64,000 nucleotides of DNA from the NCBI GenBank assembly GCA_002726235.1, contig PBSN01000008.1, forward strand, positions 1-64,000. The letters run 5' to 3'. The notes under the pieces were generated by a model, which was not told the DNA's origin, searched no databases, and saw only the letters and a list, made by a program, of their open reading frames with translations. The translations under genes and the position numbers were made by a program. Below are positions 8,749 to 18,300 of the stretch, piece after piece. Source of the DNA: Nitrospiraceae bacterium (GTDB lineage: Bacteria > Nitrospirota > Nitrospiria > Nitrospirales > UBA2166). Numbering within the stretch: position 1 is the stretch's first letter; every line of letters begins with the position of its first letter.

Positions 8749-9329
8749 CTTTGGCTCTTTTCAGGGTGGAACTGGCAGGCAAACAGGTTGTCTTTCCAAA
8801 TCCCAGAGGCAAATGACGCGCCGTAGTCCGTTACGGTTCCGATAATGGTTTGATCATCAGGCTTCACGTAAAACGAGTGCACAAAATAGAAATACGTTCC
8901 ATCTGGGATGCCCTGAAAAATTGGCATGGGGTTCGTAAACCTGATTTGATTCCAACCCATATGGGGGATTTTCATGGTTGTTTCGGTGGAGCGAAATTTT
9001 ACAACATGGCCTGGCAAAATATCTAGGCCATAGTGTACTCCGAACTCCTCACTTTTCGTAAAGAGGAGTTGGAGACCAAGGCAAATACCGAGAAACGGTT
9101 TTCCCACTTTGATTGTTTTGCGGACAGAAGAGGCCAGCCCAAATCGTTCCAGATTTTGCATGCAGTTACCAAACGCGCCAACTCCGGGGAGAACGACATG
9201 ACTGGCATCGTCAATGACCTGAGTACTGCGTGTGATGGTTGCAGAACATCCGATTGCCTCAAACGCTTTCTGAACACTCCGGAGATTCCCCATTTCATAG
9301 TCGATGATGGCGATGGTCGCCTGGCTCAT
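8706..9329 (-). CDS. hisH: imidazole glycerol phosphate synthase glutamine amidotransferase subunit HisH
   Basis: 207-residue class I glutamine amidotransferase that supplies ammonia to HisF. The triad is present: nucleophile C83 in GICLGLQ, and H188 and E190 in QFHPEKS. The start is ATG at 9329, immediately after the hisB stop with no spacer. The 3' end overlaps the downstream lipoprotein start by 43 bp. Length is typical. Confidence 0.96.
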   Translation of the reverse strand: MSQATIAIIDYEMGNLRSVQKAFEAIGCSATITRSTQVIDDASHVVLPGVGAFGNCMQNLERFGLASSVRKTIKVGKPFLGICLGLQLLFTKSEEFGVHYGLDILPGHVVKFRSTETTMKIPHMGWNQIRFTNPMPIFQGIPDGTYFYFVHSFYVKPDDQTIIGTVTDYGASFASGIWKDNLFACQFHPEKSQRWGIQILKNFSLLT

Positions 9330-9920
9330 CTAGAGGGATCCCTTTGTGGATGGAATTCCTTGTATACGGTGATCTTCACTGGCGGCGTGCTCGATCGCTT
9401 TTGCCATACCCTTGAAGATGGCTTCCATGATGTGGTGAGAATTTCGACCATAGGGCACAGTAATATGCAGAGTGATGGCAGCGTTGACGACGAACGCGCG
9501 GAAAAACTCTTCAAATAAATTTAGATCTAAATCTTTGATTCGTGGTTGAGGCAGGGGAACCTGATACAGGAGATAGGGTCTACCGCTAATGTCTAGCGTA
9601 ATGTGCGCCAACGACTCATCGAGAGGAACGGCTAAAGACGCAAAGCGTCGGATTCCTTTTTTTTCGCCTAGGGCCTTGCGAAAGGCGTCGCCTAACGTAA
9701 TCCCAATGTCTTCGATCAGGTGATGATCGTCGATCTTGGTATCGCCAGAAGCCCTTAGCGTCAAATTCAGGAGTGCATGTTTCGCCAAAATAGTCAGCAT
9801 ATGATCTAGAAATGGTATCGTTGTCTGAACATCGCTTGTGCCGGTCCCATCAATGACGATGTCTAGGGTGATGCTTGTTTCGGTGGTTGTTCTCTCCACA
9901 TGAGCCTGGCGCAATGGCAT
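9330..9920 (-). CDS. hisB: imidazoleglycerol-phosphate dehydratase HisB
   Basis: 196-residue monofunctional dehydratase (step 7), a manganese enzyme assembling into a 24-mer in known cases. The metal-binding DHHLIEDIGI motif, the FLDHML motif and the C-terminal HHIMEAIFKG repeat of the fold are present. There is no N-terminal histidinol-phosphatase domain, unlike E. coli. It directly abuts hisH and sits 5 bp after hisD. Confidence 0.96.
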   Translation of the reverse strand: MPLRQAHVERTTTETSITLDIVIDGTGTSDVQTTIPFLDHMLTILAKHALLNLTLRASGDTKIDDHHLIEDIGITLGDAFRKALGEKKGIRRFASLAVPLDESLAHITLDISGRPYLLYQVPLPQPRIKDLDLNLFEEFFRAFVVNAAITLHITVPYGRNSHHIMEAIFKGMAKAIEHAASEDHRIQGIPSTKGSL

Positions 9921-9925
9921 GACGT

Positions 9926-11212
9926 TTACCTCGTTCGTACCTCAACACATCGTGCGTGTGCGGTTAGTCCTTCCATGCTCGCCATTCTCACGACGTGATC
10001 CTTGGCTCGCGATACATCACCTTTGCCATAGGAAACGAAGTTGACCCACTTCGTAAAGTCCTGAACGGAGAGGCCGGAGGAGAATCGTGCAGTTCCGCCA
10101 GTTGGGAGGACATGGTTTGGGCCGGCGACGTAGTCCCCGATTGCTGGTGGGGTTTGCTCTCCAAGGAAGACCACCCCAGTATGGTGAATTTCTTCAATCA
10201 ACTCAAAGGGCGTCGCGACGTGAAGTCCCATGTGTTCGGGCGCGATGAGGTTTCCTAATTCGATAGCGTGATCCATGTCTCGTACCACGATGACTGCACC
10301 GTGCCGGTTTACCGCACGTGTTGCAATGGTGCGGCGGGATAATGATTTGAGTTGTTTTTCAACGTGACGAATGACCGTGTTCGCAAGGGTTGTAGACGGC
10401 GTGAGGAGTACGACGGTTGCCGCTTCGTCATGTTCGGCTTCGCACAGCAAATCTGCCGCAATATATTCGGCATTGGCATTGGCGTCGGCAATGATTAAAA
10501 GTTCGCTGGGTCCGGCAATGCTGTCGATTCCCACGTGCCCAAATACTAGGCGCTTTGCCGTTGCGACATAGAGGTTACCGGGACCGACAACCTTGTCGAC
10601 TTTCGGGAGCATTTTCGTCCCATACGCCATGGCTCCGATGGCCTGAACTCCACCAATTCTGTACAGCTCATCCACGCCTGCGATGTCCGCCGCAACCAAG
10701 AGATATGGACTTATCTCGCCTTTGCGGGAGGGAGTACACATCACCACACGTTTGACCCCAGCTACTTTTGCTGGAATCGCATTCATGAGGGCAGAAGAGG
10801 GATAGATCGCTTTTCCTCCGGGTACATATAACCCGACGCTGTCGAGAGGGACGCTCATCCGGCCAAGTTTGATGCCATCCTCTTGATACATCATGGTGTT
10901 GGGTGTCTGACGTTCGTGGAAGGCGCGTATTCGTTTTTCAACGTGTCGTAGTGTGTCGCCTTCATCTTTGCGGATATGGTAATACGCTTCTTTGATTTGA
11001 TCCTTGCTGATGCGGAAGGTCGTTGGTTTCAGATTCGCGCGATCGTATTGCAGGGTGTAGCGGGCTACGGCTCGATCACCCGTTCGTTGCACTGCCTGCA
11101 AAATCCGTTTCACAGATGCCTCTATTGCTGGGCTTGCTAACTGTGATCGGTTGCAGAGCCGTTGAACAGTCGTCTTAAACCCGCGGTCCGAAAAGGACAC
11201 CAATTTCATCAT
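9926..11212 (-). CDS. hisD: histidinol dehydrogenase HisD
   Basis: 428-residue zinc and NAD-dependent enzyme catalysing the last two oxidations to histidine. Recognisable stretches are VPGGKAIYPS, GPGNLYVATAKR, the zinc-region AEHDEAATVVLL, IAPEHMGLHV and GPNHVLPTGGTARF. The start ATG at 11212 overlaps the hisG stop (4 bp). Complete at normal length. Confidence 0.97.
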   Translation of the reverse strand: MMKLVSFSDRGFKTTVQRLCNRSQLASPAIEASVKRILQAVQRTGDRAVARYTLQYDRANLKPTTFRISKDQIKEAYYHIRKDEGDTLRHVEKRIRAFHERQTPNTMMYQEDGIKLGRMSVPLDSVGLYVPGGKAIYPSSALMNAIPAKVAGVKRVVMCTPSRKGEISPYLLVAADIAGVDELYRIGGVQAIGAMAYGTKMLPKVDKVVGPGNLYVATAKRLVFGHVGIDSIAGPSELLIIADANANAEYIAADLLCEAEHDEAATVVLLTPSTTLANTVIRHVEKQLKSLSRRTIATRAVNRHGAVIVVRDMDHAIELGNLIAPEHMGLHVATPFELIEEIHHTGVVFLGEQTPPAIGDYVAGPNHVLPTGGTARFSSGLSVQDFTKWVNFVSYGKGDVSRAKDHVVRMASMEGLTAHARCVEVRTR

Positions 11213-11865
11213 AGCGACCCTCGCTGTACCTCAGTTTTGAGGAGGTTGATCAAGTTGAGCACACGCTGGTGTTTGAGCGCAAGGCTTGCGCGGTTTACAA
11301 TCAGGCGTGCGCTTGATTCAGCCACTGTTTCTATAGGAACCAGCTTATGCGCGTGTAGGGTTTTGCCGGTGGACACAAGGTCAACAATCCGCTCGGAAAG
11401 CCCAACTAACGGTGCTAGTTCAATGGATCCATAGAGTTTTACCACCTCCACAGATTCCCCCTTTCGACTAAAATATTGTTCCGTAATGTTCGGATATTTG
11501 GTCGCGATCCTGAACGAAGGGCCCACGTCCTCTCTTGGAATTATTTCCTGTGGTCCAGCAAGCACAACCTTACATTGTCCAAACTTGAGATCCAATGGTT
11601 CGTACACATCCGATGCCTGCTCAAGAAGCACATCTTTGCCGGCAATGCCGACATCGGCTGATCCGTATTCCACATAGGTGGGCACATCCGTAGGTCGGAT
11701 GATCAAAAATGTTGTGTCGCATGACGGGTTCTCAAAGATTAAACTTCGTGAATTTGTCGATTGGGTTGGAACCGAAATACCAACACGGGCCAGCAGGTCT
11801 ATAGCCGATGAAAGGAGTTTGCCCTTTGACAACGCGATGGTGAGGATATCACAGTCCCTAGGCAT
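11209..11865 (-). CDS. hisG: ATP phosphoribosyltransferase, short form HisG
   Basis: 218-residue catalytic subunit for the first, committed step of histidine synthesis. It begins [35 protein letters not shown] contains the PRPP-binding loop. The C-terminal ACT-like regulatory domain of long-form HisG is missing, so a HisZ regulatory subunit is normally required; no hisZ is in this window. The open frame continues 18 codons upstream into murA. The ATG at 11865 overlaps the murA stop by 8 bp (ATGCCTAG) and is the better start. Confidence 0.95.
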   Translation of the reverse strand: MPRDCDILTIALSKGKLLSSAIDLLARVGISVPTQSTNSRSLIFENPSCDTTFLIIRPTDVPTYVEYGSADVGIAGKDVLLEQASDVYEPLDLKFGQCKVVLAGPQEIIPREDVGPSFRIATKYPNITEQYFSRKGESVEVVKLYGSIELAPLVGLSERIVDLVSTGKTLHAHKLVPIETVAESSARLIVNRASLALKHQRVLNLINLLKTEVQRGSL

Positions 11866-13126
11866 TGTTGCCTTTGACACGACGGACGTTGGCGCCGAGT
11901 GTTTTGAGGTTGATTTCAATGCGTTCGTATCCGCGGTCTACATGATATACCCGTGAAATGACAGTTTTGTCATCTGCCGCAAGACTGGCAATGATTAGTG
12001 CCGCCCCTCCTCGAAGATCCGACGCCATAACTGGTGCGCCGCTGAGTTTGTCTACCCCGGTGATTGTGGCTTGATTTCCGTTTGTGGTGATATTAGCGCC
12101 CATTCGGCGAAGTTCCGAGACATGAGTCAAGCGATTCTCAAACACCGTTTCCGTGACCAGACTCACGCCATTGGCTAGTGACAAGAGCGGAGTCATCTGA
12201 GCTTGCAGGTCGGTTGGAAATGCAGGAGAGGGACCCGTGGTCACATCGACGGAGGATGCTCGCCGATCCATTTTGACGCGGATACTTCCGTGCTTTCTGC
12301 TGATCTTTGCGCCGGTAGCGTGGAGCATCGTACAGAGGTCATCAAGAAGTTGTGGTGATGTTAAGCGAACCGTCACATCACCTTGGGTGATGGCACCAGC
12401 AATTAAGTACGTTCCAGCCTCTATCCGATCTGCCATGATTTTGTGTGGGTGTTCATGATCGTTGAGAACTTCTACTCCCTCAATCGTGATGGTGTTCGTT
12501 CCACATCCTTGAATGCGGGCTCCGCGCTTTACCAAAAATGCGGCGAGGTCTGCTACTTCAGGCTCGCGCGCAGCGTTATCAATTACCGTTACCCCCTTGG
12601 CTAATACCGCTGCCATCATGAGATTCTCTGTTCCAGTGACCGACGACGGCTCCATCGAGATTCGTGTCCCTTTGAGGCGTCTCGCCTTCACATGGATACT
12701 TCCACGTTGAATGCACACTTCCGCGCCTAATGCACGCAATCCGTCGATGTGCAGGTTAACCGGTCGGCTCCCAATTGAGCAACCTCCTGGCAGTGGAACG
12801 ATGGCCTCTCCCCCACGCGCAACCAGTGGCCCGAGTACGAGGATAGACGCTCGCATGGTGCTGACCAGCGAATATGGGGCTTCATGGGTCTGAAGCGCTT
12901 CAGTCTTGATCAGCAGGCGGTTGCCATCCCAGTTGGTCGTCGTTCCGAGCACACCAAGGAGCTGGTACATTGTTCTCACATCCCCTACATCTGGTACATT
13001 TTCCAGGACACATGTATGAGGGCTTAGGAGTGATGAGACGAGGATAGGAAGGGCCGCATTTTTTGCTCCGCTAACTTGGATCTCGCCAGAAAGCCGCTGG
13101 CCTCCTTCAACGACTAGTCTGTCCAT
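11858..13126 (-). CDS. murA: UDP-N-acetylglucosamine 1-carboxyvinyltransferase MurA
   Basis: 422-residue enzyme that transfers enolpyruvate from PEP to UDP-GlcNAc, the first committed step of peptidoglycan synthesis and the fosfomycin target. K22-N23 (SGAKNAALP) and C116 in [11 protein letters not shown] are present; a cysteine there predicts fosfomycin sensitivity. Two inside-out alpha/beta domains are covered at full length. It precedes hisG with overlap and follows prfA across an 82 bp gap holding a strong hairpin. Confidence 0.97.
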   Translation of the reverse strand: MDRLVVEGGQRLSGEIQVSGAKNAALPILVSSLLSPHTCVLENVPDVGDVRTMYQLLGVLGTTTNWDGNRLLIKTEALQTHEAPYSLVSTMRASILVLGPLVARGGEAIVPLPGGCSIGSRPVNLHIDGLRALGAEVCIQRGSIHVKARRLKGTRISMEPSSVTGTENLMMAAVLAKGVTVIDNAAREPEVADLAAFLVKRGARIQGCGTNTITIEGVEVLNDHEHPHKIMADRIEAGTYLIAGAITQGDVTVRLTSPQLLDDLCTMLHATGAKISRKHGSIRVKMDRRASSVDVTTGPSPAFPTDLQAQMTPLLSLANGVSLVTETVFENRLTHVSELRRMGANITTNGNQATITGVDKLSGAPVMASDLRGGAALIIASLAADDKTVISRVYHVDRGYERIEINLKTLGANVRRVKGNNA

Positions 13127-13179
13127 CCATCCTCCTTAATCGCAAATCGTGGCCATGATACTGGATGGGGAAAGGATGT

Positions 13180-13209
13180 GCTACGACAAAATAGATTATT
13201 TGTCGTAGC
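13180..13209 (-). other. 11-bp perfect stem hairpin between prfA and murA
   Basis: GCTACGACAAA and TTTGTCGTAGC form a perfect 11-bp inverted repeat around an 8-nt loop; the stem overlaps the first base of the prfA stop codon. No T-run follows on either strand, so it does not look like a factor-independent terminator. It could be an RNA processing or stabilising element that lets prfA and murA differ in expression. Confidence 0.6.
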
Positions 13210-14288
13210 TATTCAGCGAGGTCTGCAGCAGCTAAGGCATCAACCAGCTCATCAAGACTTCCTTGAAGAGTTCGGTCTAAGGTGTGCAGGGATAGCCCAA
13301 TGCGATGGTCGGTGACCCGATTCTGAGGAAAATTGTAGGTTCGTATTTTTTCGCTTCGTTCCCCGCTGCCTACTTGGATGCGACGGTTTTTTGCAATGTC
13401 ACCGTCTTGTTTTATTCGTTCGATTTCATCCAAACGAGATCGGAGCACACGCATGGCGGTCTGCTTATTCTTGAGTTGAGATCTCTCATCTTGGCAGCTG
13501 ACAACTAGTCCGGATGGCATGTGGGTAATTCGAACGGCGGAATAGGTGGTGTTGACCCCTTGGCCTCCTGGCCCTGAAGAACAGAAGGTATCGATGCGAA
13601 GGTCTTTTTGATCGATCTGTACGTCGACATCTTTGGCTTCAGGGAGTACAGCGACGGTGACAGTGGAGGTATGAAGCCGTCCGCTCGCCTCGGTTATTGG
13701 CACACGCTGAACTCGATGCACTCCGCGTTCGAACTTGAATCGACTATACGCACCTTTTCCTTCAATCAGAATGGTCGCCTCTTTGAGGCCTCCAAGATCA
13801 TTGTGGTTTGCGTTGACGATTTCTGTTCGCCAGCCGTGTTTTTCGGTGTACCTAGCGTACATTCGGAGCATTTCCGAAGCGAATAATGCTGCTTCAAGTC
13901 CGCCTGTACCAGCCCTGATCTCCACAAAAATATTTTTCTCATCGTTTAGATCTTTCGGTTTGAGTAGCTCTGCTGCACGAATGTCGAGCTCGGCACGGCG
14001 TGTGTGAAGCTCCTTTAATTCTTCGCCAGCCAGAAGCATTATTTCTGTATCAGTGTCTGGATTGTCAATAATTTCAACAACTTGCGAGACATGCCTGAGG
14101 ACAGACTGATACTCTCCACACAACTCTGCGGCTTCGACAAGCTGCCGTCGTTCCTTATTAATTTTTTGGACTTGCTCTTGCTTGGACAGAACCGAGGGGT
14201 CAGCTAGGAGAAGATTAAGCTCATCATAACGGGAAGCGGCCGCTTCGAGGCGGCTAAGGAGAAACGCCTCCTTTACTTCAGGCATCAC
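13209..14288 (-). CDS. prfA: peptide chain release factor 1
   Basis: 359-residue class I release factor reading UAA and UAG. The GGQ tripeptide that triggers peptidyl-tRNA hydrolysis is at 241-243 (SGPGGQGVNTTYS), and the PIT stop-codon-reading motif at 197-199 marks it as RF1 rather than RF2 (which has SPF). The usual neighbour prmC, which methylates the GGQ glutamine, is absent: murA follows directly. The start ATG at 14288 lies 17 bp after rpmE; an ATG one codon in is an alternative. Confidence 0.96.
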   Translation of the reverse strand: MMPEVKEAFLLSRLEAAASRYDELNLLLADPSVLSKQEQVQKINKERRQLVEAAELCGEYQSVLRHVSQVVEIIDNPDTDTEIMLLAGEELKELHTRRAELDIRAAELLKPKDLNDEKNIFVEIRAGTGGLEAALFASEMLRMYARYTEKHGWRTEIVNANHNDLGGLKEATILIEGKGAYSRFKFERGVHRVQRVPITEASGRLHTSTVTVAVLPEAKDVDVQIDQKDLRIDTFCSSGPGGQGVNTTYSAVRITHMPSGLVVSCQDERSQLKNKQTAMRVLRSRLDEIERIKQDGDIAKNRRIQVGSGERSEKIRTYNFPQNRVTDHRIGLSLHTLDRTLQGSLDELVDALAAADLAE

Positions 14289-14305
14289 ACGCTTATAACT
14301 GGAGT

Positions 14306-14533
14306 TTAACGGGTTTTTGAGGCGACAGGAGGAGTTTTTTTCTCGTATTTCTTTCGAAACTTTTCAACGCGACCCTCCGTATCAATAATTTTCTGGGTTC
14401 CAGTGAAGAAGGGATGACATTGAGAGCACACTTCGATGCGCAAGTCCCCACGGGTGGAGCGGGTCTGAATCACAGCGCCGCAGGGGCATGAAAAGGTCGC
14501 CTCTTTGTATTCTGGATGGATGCCTTTTTTCAT
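14306..14533 (-). CDS. rpmE: 50S ribosomal protein L31, zinc-binding form
   Basis: 75-residue L31 with the zinc-ribbon cysteines (CPCG at 16-19, CSQC at 36-39), so it is the C+ form. HPFFTGTQK and the basic C-terminal tail are typical. It is slightly longer than most L31 because of a Lys/Pro-rich end. It lies between rho (24 bp) and prfA (17 bp). Confidence 0.96.
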   Translation of the reverse strand: MKKGIHPEYKEATFSCPCGAVIQTRSTRGDLRIEVCSQCHPFFTGTQKIIDTEGRVEKFRKKYEKKTPPVASKTR

Positions 14534-14557
14534 GAGCAGTCTTCGTCCTTACTGTTT

Positions 14558-15805
14558 TTAGCGGTTCATGGATTCGAGAAATTCTTTGTTGGTCTTCGTT
14601 CCTTGCAGTTTGTCAAGAAGAAACTCAAGACTTTCCACTGTCCCGAGTGGGTGGAGAACCTTCCTGAGGATCCACATTTTGTTCAGTTTGTCCTTCTCTA
14701 CTAGCAATTCCTCTTTCCGAGTTCCGGATTGGTTGATGTCGATTGATGGGAAAATTCGTTTGTCGGCCAGTCGTCGATCAAGGTGGACTTCCATATTGCC
14801 AGTACCTTTAAACTCTTCAAAAATCACATCATCCATTCGGCTTCCCGTGTCCACAAGTGATGTTGCCACGATTGTTACGCTTCCACCCTCTTCAACATTG
14901 CGGGCTGCTCCAAAGAATCGTTTTGGCCGCTGCAATGCGCTTGCGTCGAGTCCTCCAGAGAGCACGCGTCCGCTTGAGGGAGCAATCGTGTTATATGCGC
15001 GAGCAAGACGTGTCAAGCTATCGAGCAGAATAACGACATCTTTTTTATGTTCCACGAGACGTTTCGTTTTCTCCAAAACCATCTCGGCAACTTGGGTGTG
15101 TCGTTGAGCAGGTTCGTCAAAGGTTGAACTCACCACTTCTGCATTGACCTGACGTTGCCAATCCGTCACCTCTTCCGGTCGTTCGTCAATGAGGAGGACA
15201 ATTAGGGTGACGTCGGGATGGTTTTTCAGGATCGCTCGTGCGATAGCTTGTAGTAACATTGTCTTGCCTGTTCTGGGTGCTGCAACGATCAGACCACGTT
15301 GTCCCTTTCCAATTGGGGAGGTGAGGTCAAGCATCCGGGTGTTATAGTCCTCGGGGCTATATTCCACTTCGATGCGTTCTTCCGGGTATAGTGGGGTCAG
15401 GTTATCAAAGAGAATTTTATCCCGAGCTACCTCGGGGTCATCGTAATTGATCTTTTCTACTTTCAACAGCGCAAAGTATCGTTCGCTTTCCTTGGGGGGG
15501 CGAATCTGCCCCGAAATGGTGTCGCCGGTGCGCAGATTAAAGCGGCGGATCTGAGATGGTGAAATATAGATGTCATCTGGCCCCGGAAGGTAATTGGAGT
15601 CCGGAGCACGCAGAAATCCAAAACCGTCTTGGAGCGTTTCGAGCACGCCTTCACCAAAGATTGCCCCATTCTTCTCAGTTTGAGTCTGCAGGATTGAGAA
15701 AAGGAGTTCCTGTTTTCTCAGGTTCCCTGCTCCCTCAATGTGAAGCTCTTTGGCCACTTCATTGAGGTCTACAATGCTTTTCCGCTTTAACTCGCCAAGG
15801 TGCAT
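14558..15805 (-). CDS. rho: transcription termination factor Rho
   Basis: 415-residue hexameric RNA helicase that ends untranslated transcripts. An N-terminal RNA-binding domain at about 1-125 includes [18 protein letters not shown] (cold-shock-like). The ATPase core has the P-loop APRTGKT, Walker [17 protein letters not shown], and R/Q-loop region sequences. The frame opens at 15826, but GGAGGAG lies after that codon and 11-12 nt before the ATG at 15805, so 15805 is chosen. It heads the minus-strand run that ends with the HIT gene. Confidence 0.97.
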   Translation of the reverse strand: MHLGELKRKSIVDLNEVAKELHIEGAGNLRKQELLFSILQTQTEKNGAIFGEGVLETLQDGFGFLRAPDSNYLPGPDDIYISPSQIRRFNLRTGDTISGQIRPPKESERYFALLKVEKINYDDPEVARDKILFDNLTPLYPEERIEVEYSPEDYNTRMLDLTSPIGKGQRGLIVAAPRTGKTMLLQAIARAILKNHPDVTLIVLLIDERPEEVTDWQRQVNAEVVSSTFDEPAQRHTQVAEMVLEKTKRLVEHKKDVVILLDSLTRLARAYNTIAPSSGRVLSGGLDASALQRPKRFFGAARNVEEGGSVTIVATSLVDTGSRMDDVIFEEFKGTGNMEVHLDRRLADKRIFPSIDINQSGTRKEELLVEKDKLNKMWILRKVLHPLGTVESLEFLLDKLQGTKTNKEFLESMNR

Positions 15806-16032
15806 AATGTTTTCAACTCCTCCCAATCAATAATTGTTGATCACGAGACTTATCCTTCATTCATTGGATCATAACTATACGGATTGTTGTTTTACCGTCT
15901 CCAACAAAAAGTTAGCCTCCATAGCTCTGTGGTCGTTTTTCATTGTTTTTCAATAATGAGACGATCCAGACAACGTGTGAAACCTTCACGACGAAGAACG
16001 TCCAAAGTTTCTGTAGGGGAATGTGTTTAGAG

Positions 16033-16087
16033 GGCCTCTCCGGACGATGTAAACAGATCGAACGATCTGCTAGATTAACTGGAGGCC
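16033..16087. promoter_or_regulatory. nested inverted repeats upstream of uvrC
   Basis: CAGATCG-AA-CGATCTG (16054-16069) is a perfect 16-bp palindrome. It is enclosed by GGCCTC (16033-16038) and GAGGCC (16082-16087), also a perfect pair. It lies about 20 bp upstream of the candidate uvrC -35, which fits a regulator-binding site, or it may be an RNA hairpin if transcribed from further upstream. Confidence 0.4.
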
Positions 16088-16107
16088 AGTATATCCAAAG
16101 GGGGGTA

Positions 16108-16136
16108 TTGTGTCAATAGGGAACCTCTCCTAAGAT
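16108..16136 (+). promoter_or_regulatory. candidate promoter for uvrC
   Basis: TTGTGT (16108-16113), a 17-bp spacer, then TAAGAT (16131-16136). Both boxes are partial matches to the sigma-70 consensus. Initiation near 16143 would leave a leader of about 144 nt before the chosen uvrC ATG. Confidence 0.35.
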
Positions 16137-16286
16137 GAGATAGCATTGAATGCGGTCACACTCAATTTCGGTAAAGCTATCTTTTGCACAGAGCTACAAG
16201 GCTATCTACCTTGTAGCCTCCTAGGAGCATATCCACCACCATTGTACAGTACCACGTACGGAGTGGAAAATTCTTACGGGCGTATT

Positions 16287-18095
16287 ATGAACAGCGTAGC
16301 GTTTCTTTCACATCTTCCGGACGATTCTGGCGTCTACCTAATGAAAGATTCAAAGGGTGAGATTATCTATATTGGGAAGGCTCGCTCGCTTTCGTCACGC
16401 GTACGATCGTATTTTCAGCGTGGTGCGGGCCATTCCTCCAAGACATCTTATATGGTCGAGGAGGTTGCGGATATCGATTGGATTATCACGTCATCAGACC
16501 TCGAGGCTCTTTTGCTCGAAAGTAATCTCGTTAAACACCATCACCCTAGATTCAACGTTGTGCTTCGTGATGATAAGCAGTATCCCTATCTTCGCCTCCC
16601 AGTAAAGGATGATTTTCCTCGGCTAACGGTTGTTCGCAAGGTCGAGAATGATGGCGCTCTGTACTTTGGACCCTATGTTCCGGCGGGAGCCTTGCGGGGA
16701 ACCCTACGTGTCATCCAGAAGATGTTTCCGCTTGCCACCTGTGAACTCGATTTGAGCCAGCGCGTGGAACGTGCCTGTATTGACTTTGAAATCAAGCGTT
16801 GTATGGCTCCCTGCATTGGGAATCAATCGTCTGAGGAATATCATAGGATTGTGGCTCAGGTGCGGATGTTTCTTGAGGGTCGTGATCGTGAGCTGTGTGA
16901 TGTGCTGAAGGCAAGCATGGTCGCGGCCGCTGACCGTCGTGATTTTGAAGAAGCTGCTCGAAAACGAGATCAATTGTTCAAAGTAAAGCGCGTATTGGAG
17001 AAGCAGCGTATTACTCAAGTTGGAATGGTTGACCAGGATGTGATTGGGATGGCTCGTGATGGAGCGCTACTGGCGGTGCATGTTCTTTTTGTGCGAGGGG
17101 GGCTTCTCATTGGGCGAAAGGAGTTTTTTTGGAGCAATGTGAAGGAACTGTCAGATCATGACTGTCTTCGATCCATCATCGAACAGTTTTATGCGATGGA
17201 TCTCGTTTCTCCCAAGGAAATTTTGCTCCCCTTTCAATTGGAGGCTCAAAGTGTCATCATTTCGTGGTTGTCGCAACGAAAAGGGGCGGCAGTTCGAGTT
17301 ACCGTTCCGAAACGAGGCGTGAAGGTTCGGTTGCTGGCATTGGCTCACGAAAACGCGGTGAGACGATTGCAAGAACATGCCATGCGGAAAATGTTGACTG
17401 TTGATGCGTCAGCGGCAGTGATGAGAGACCTCGGTCTAGCCGCTTTCCCAACACGTGTTGTTGGTGTTGATATCTCCAATATTCAAGGGGCTCAGCCGGT
17501 AGGGTCGGTGGTAGTTTTTGAGAATGGTGTTTCCAAAAAAGCCGAGTATCGCCGGTTTAGGATCAAAGGGGTAGATGGTCCTGATGATTTTGCGATGATC
17601 GGCGAGGTTATGCAGCGATTTGGAACGCGCATCTGCAGTGGGGAAGTTCCACGGCCTGACCTTATTCTGATTGATGGTGGTCGGGGACAATTGTCCTCTG
17701 CTCAGGTCAGTTTGGCGAAACTTGGTTTGGATGGGATTGAGGTAATCGGGCTGGCCAAGGCTCGTGGCGAGACGTTTGAGCGGGTTTTTGTGGGAGGAAA
17801 TTCTGAGGCGATTCCACTCGATCCTCACTCGACGGCCACACATCTGCTACAGCGAGTTCGAGATGAGGCGCATCGGTTCGCGCTGACCTATCATCGCAAA
17901 CTGCGTGGTAAAGGGATGCTTGACTCTAGGTTGGACGAGATTGCAGGAATTGGCAAAGCGCGTAAGCAGGTTTTGCTGAAGCAATTAGGTTCAATTGACA
18001 AAATCCGACATGCGTCGGTGGAGGAACTTCAACGTGTTCGAGGGATTACGCCTCAGCTAGCACGTGCGATTCAGTCGTCGCTGGAACAGGGCTGA
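16287..18095 (+). CDS. uvrC: excinuclease ABC subunit C (UvrC)
   Basis: 602-residue dual-incision endonuclease of nucleotide excision repair. The GIY-YIG domain for 3' incision is at about 12-85 (SGVYLMKD, IIYIGKARSL), the UVR motif for UvrB contact at about 205-240 (RDFEEAARKRDQL), the RNase H-like domain for 5' incision at about 375-535 (GVDISNIQG, LILIDGGRGQL), and tandem helix-hairpin-helix motifs at the C-terminus (IAGIGKARKQVLL). The frame is open 47 codons upstream, but family N-termini match the ATG at 16287. It is followed immediately by an inverted-repeat element. Confidence 0.96.
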   Translation: MNSVAFLSHLPDDSGVYLMKDSKGEIIYIGKARSLSSRVRSYFQRGAGHSSKTSYMVEEVADIDWIITSSDLEALLLESNLVKHHHPRFNVVLRDDKQYPYLRLPVKDDFPRLTVVRKVENDGALYFGPYVPAGALRGTLRVIQKMFPLATCELDLSQRVERACIDFEIKRCMAPCIGNQSSEEYHRIVAQVRMFLEGRDRELCDVLKASMVAAADRRDFEEAARKRDQLFKVKRVLEKQRITQVGMVDQDVIGMARDGALLAVHVLFVRGGLLIGRKEFFWSNVKELSDHDCLRSIIEQFYAMDLVSPKEILLPFQLEAQSVIISWLSQRKGAAVRVTVPKRGVKVRLLALAHENAVRRLQEHAMRKMLTVDASAAVMRDLGLAAFPTRVVGVDISNIQGAQPVGSVVVFENGVSKKAEYRRFRIKGVDGPDDFAMIGEVMQRFGTRICSGEVPRPDLILIDGGRGQLSSAQVSLAKLGLDGIEVIGLAKARGETFERVFVGGNSEAIPLDPHSTATHLLQRVRDEAHRFALTYHRKLRGKGMLDSRLDEIAGIGKARKQVLLKQLGSIDKIRHASVEELQRVRGITPQLARAIQSSLEQG

Positions 18096-18216
18096 CAGAA
18101 TGTTGCAAAAGGCTGCCAGTGGTTTTCTCGGCTCGTTGCTGTGCTTACGTACTCCGCATGTGTTCTGTACGCCAAAGAGCCTAGGTTTGGCTGGCTGGGC
18201 CTTTTTGAACATCCTG
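18096..18216. repeat. intergenic inverted-repeat element, copy 3
   Basis: Starts at the base after the uvrC stop. The left arm CAGAATGTTGCAAAAGGC and the right arm GCCTTTTTGAACATCCTG are near-perfect inverted repeats; an inner CGTAC...GTACG pair flanks the centre. It would fold into a long cruciform or hairpin. Arms and centre match the reverse-complemented copy at 5326-5484. A T-rich stretch follows at about 18237-18243. It may end uvrC transcription. Confidence 0.6.
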
Positions 18217-18300
18217 CCCTTTAACTGGCGTTTGTCGTTTTTTATGTAGAATTAACGTCCTCTGAGCATTTTTAAGGTTTTCAATAACTGTTAGAGAGTG

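Larger units (their letters stand above)
15806..16286. other. divergent intergenic region rho / uvrC
   Basis: 481 bp between the rho and uvrC starts. It must hold promoters in both directions. On the plus strand I see one plausible promoter and a nested palindrome, listed separately. On the rho side TATAGT at about 15875-15880 (minus) is a possible -10 but lacks a well-spaced -35. The uvrC frame is open from 16146, yet its family-like N-terminus starts only at 16287. Confidence 0.6.
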
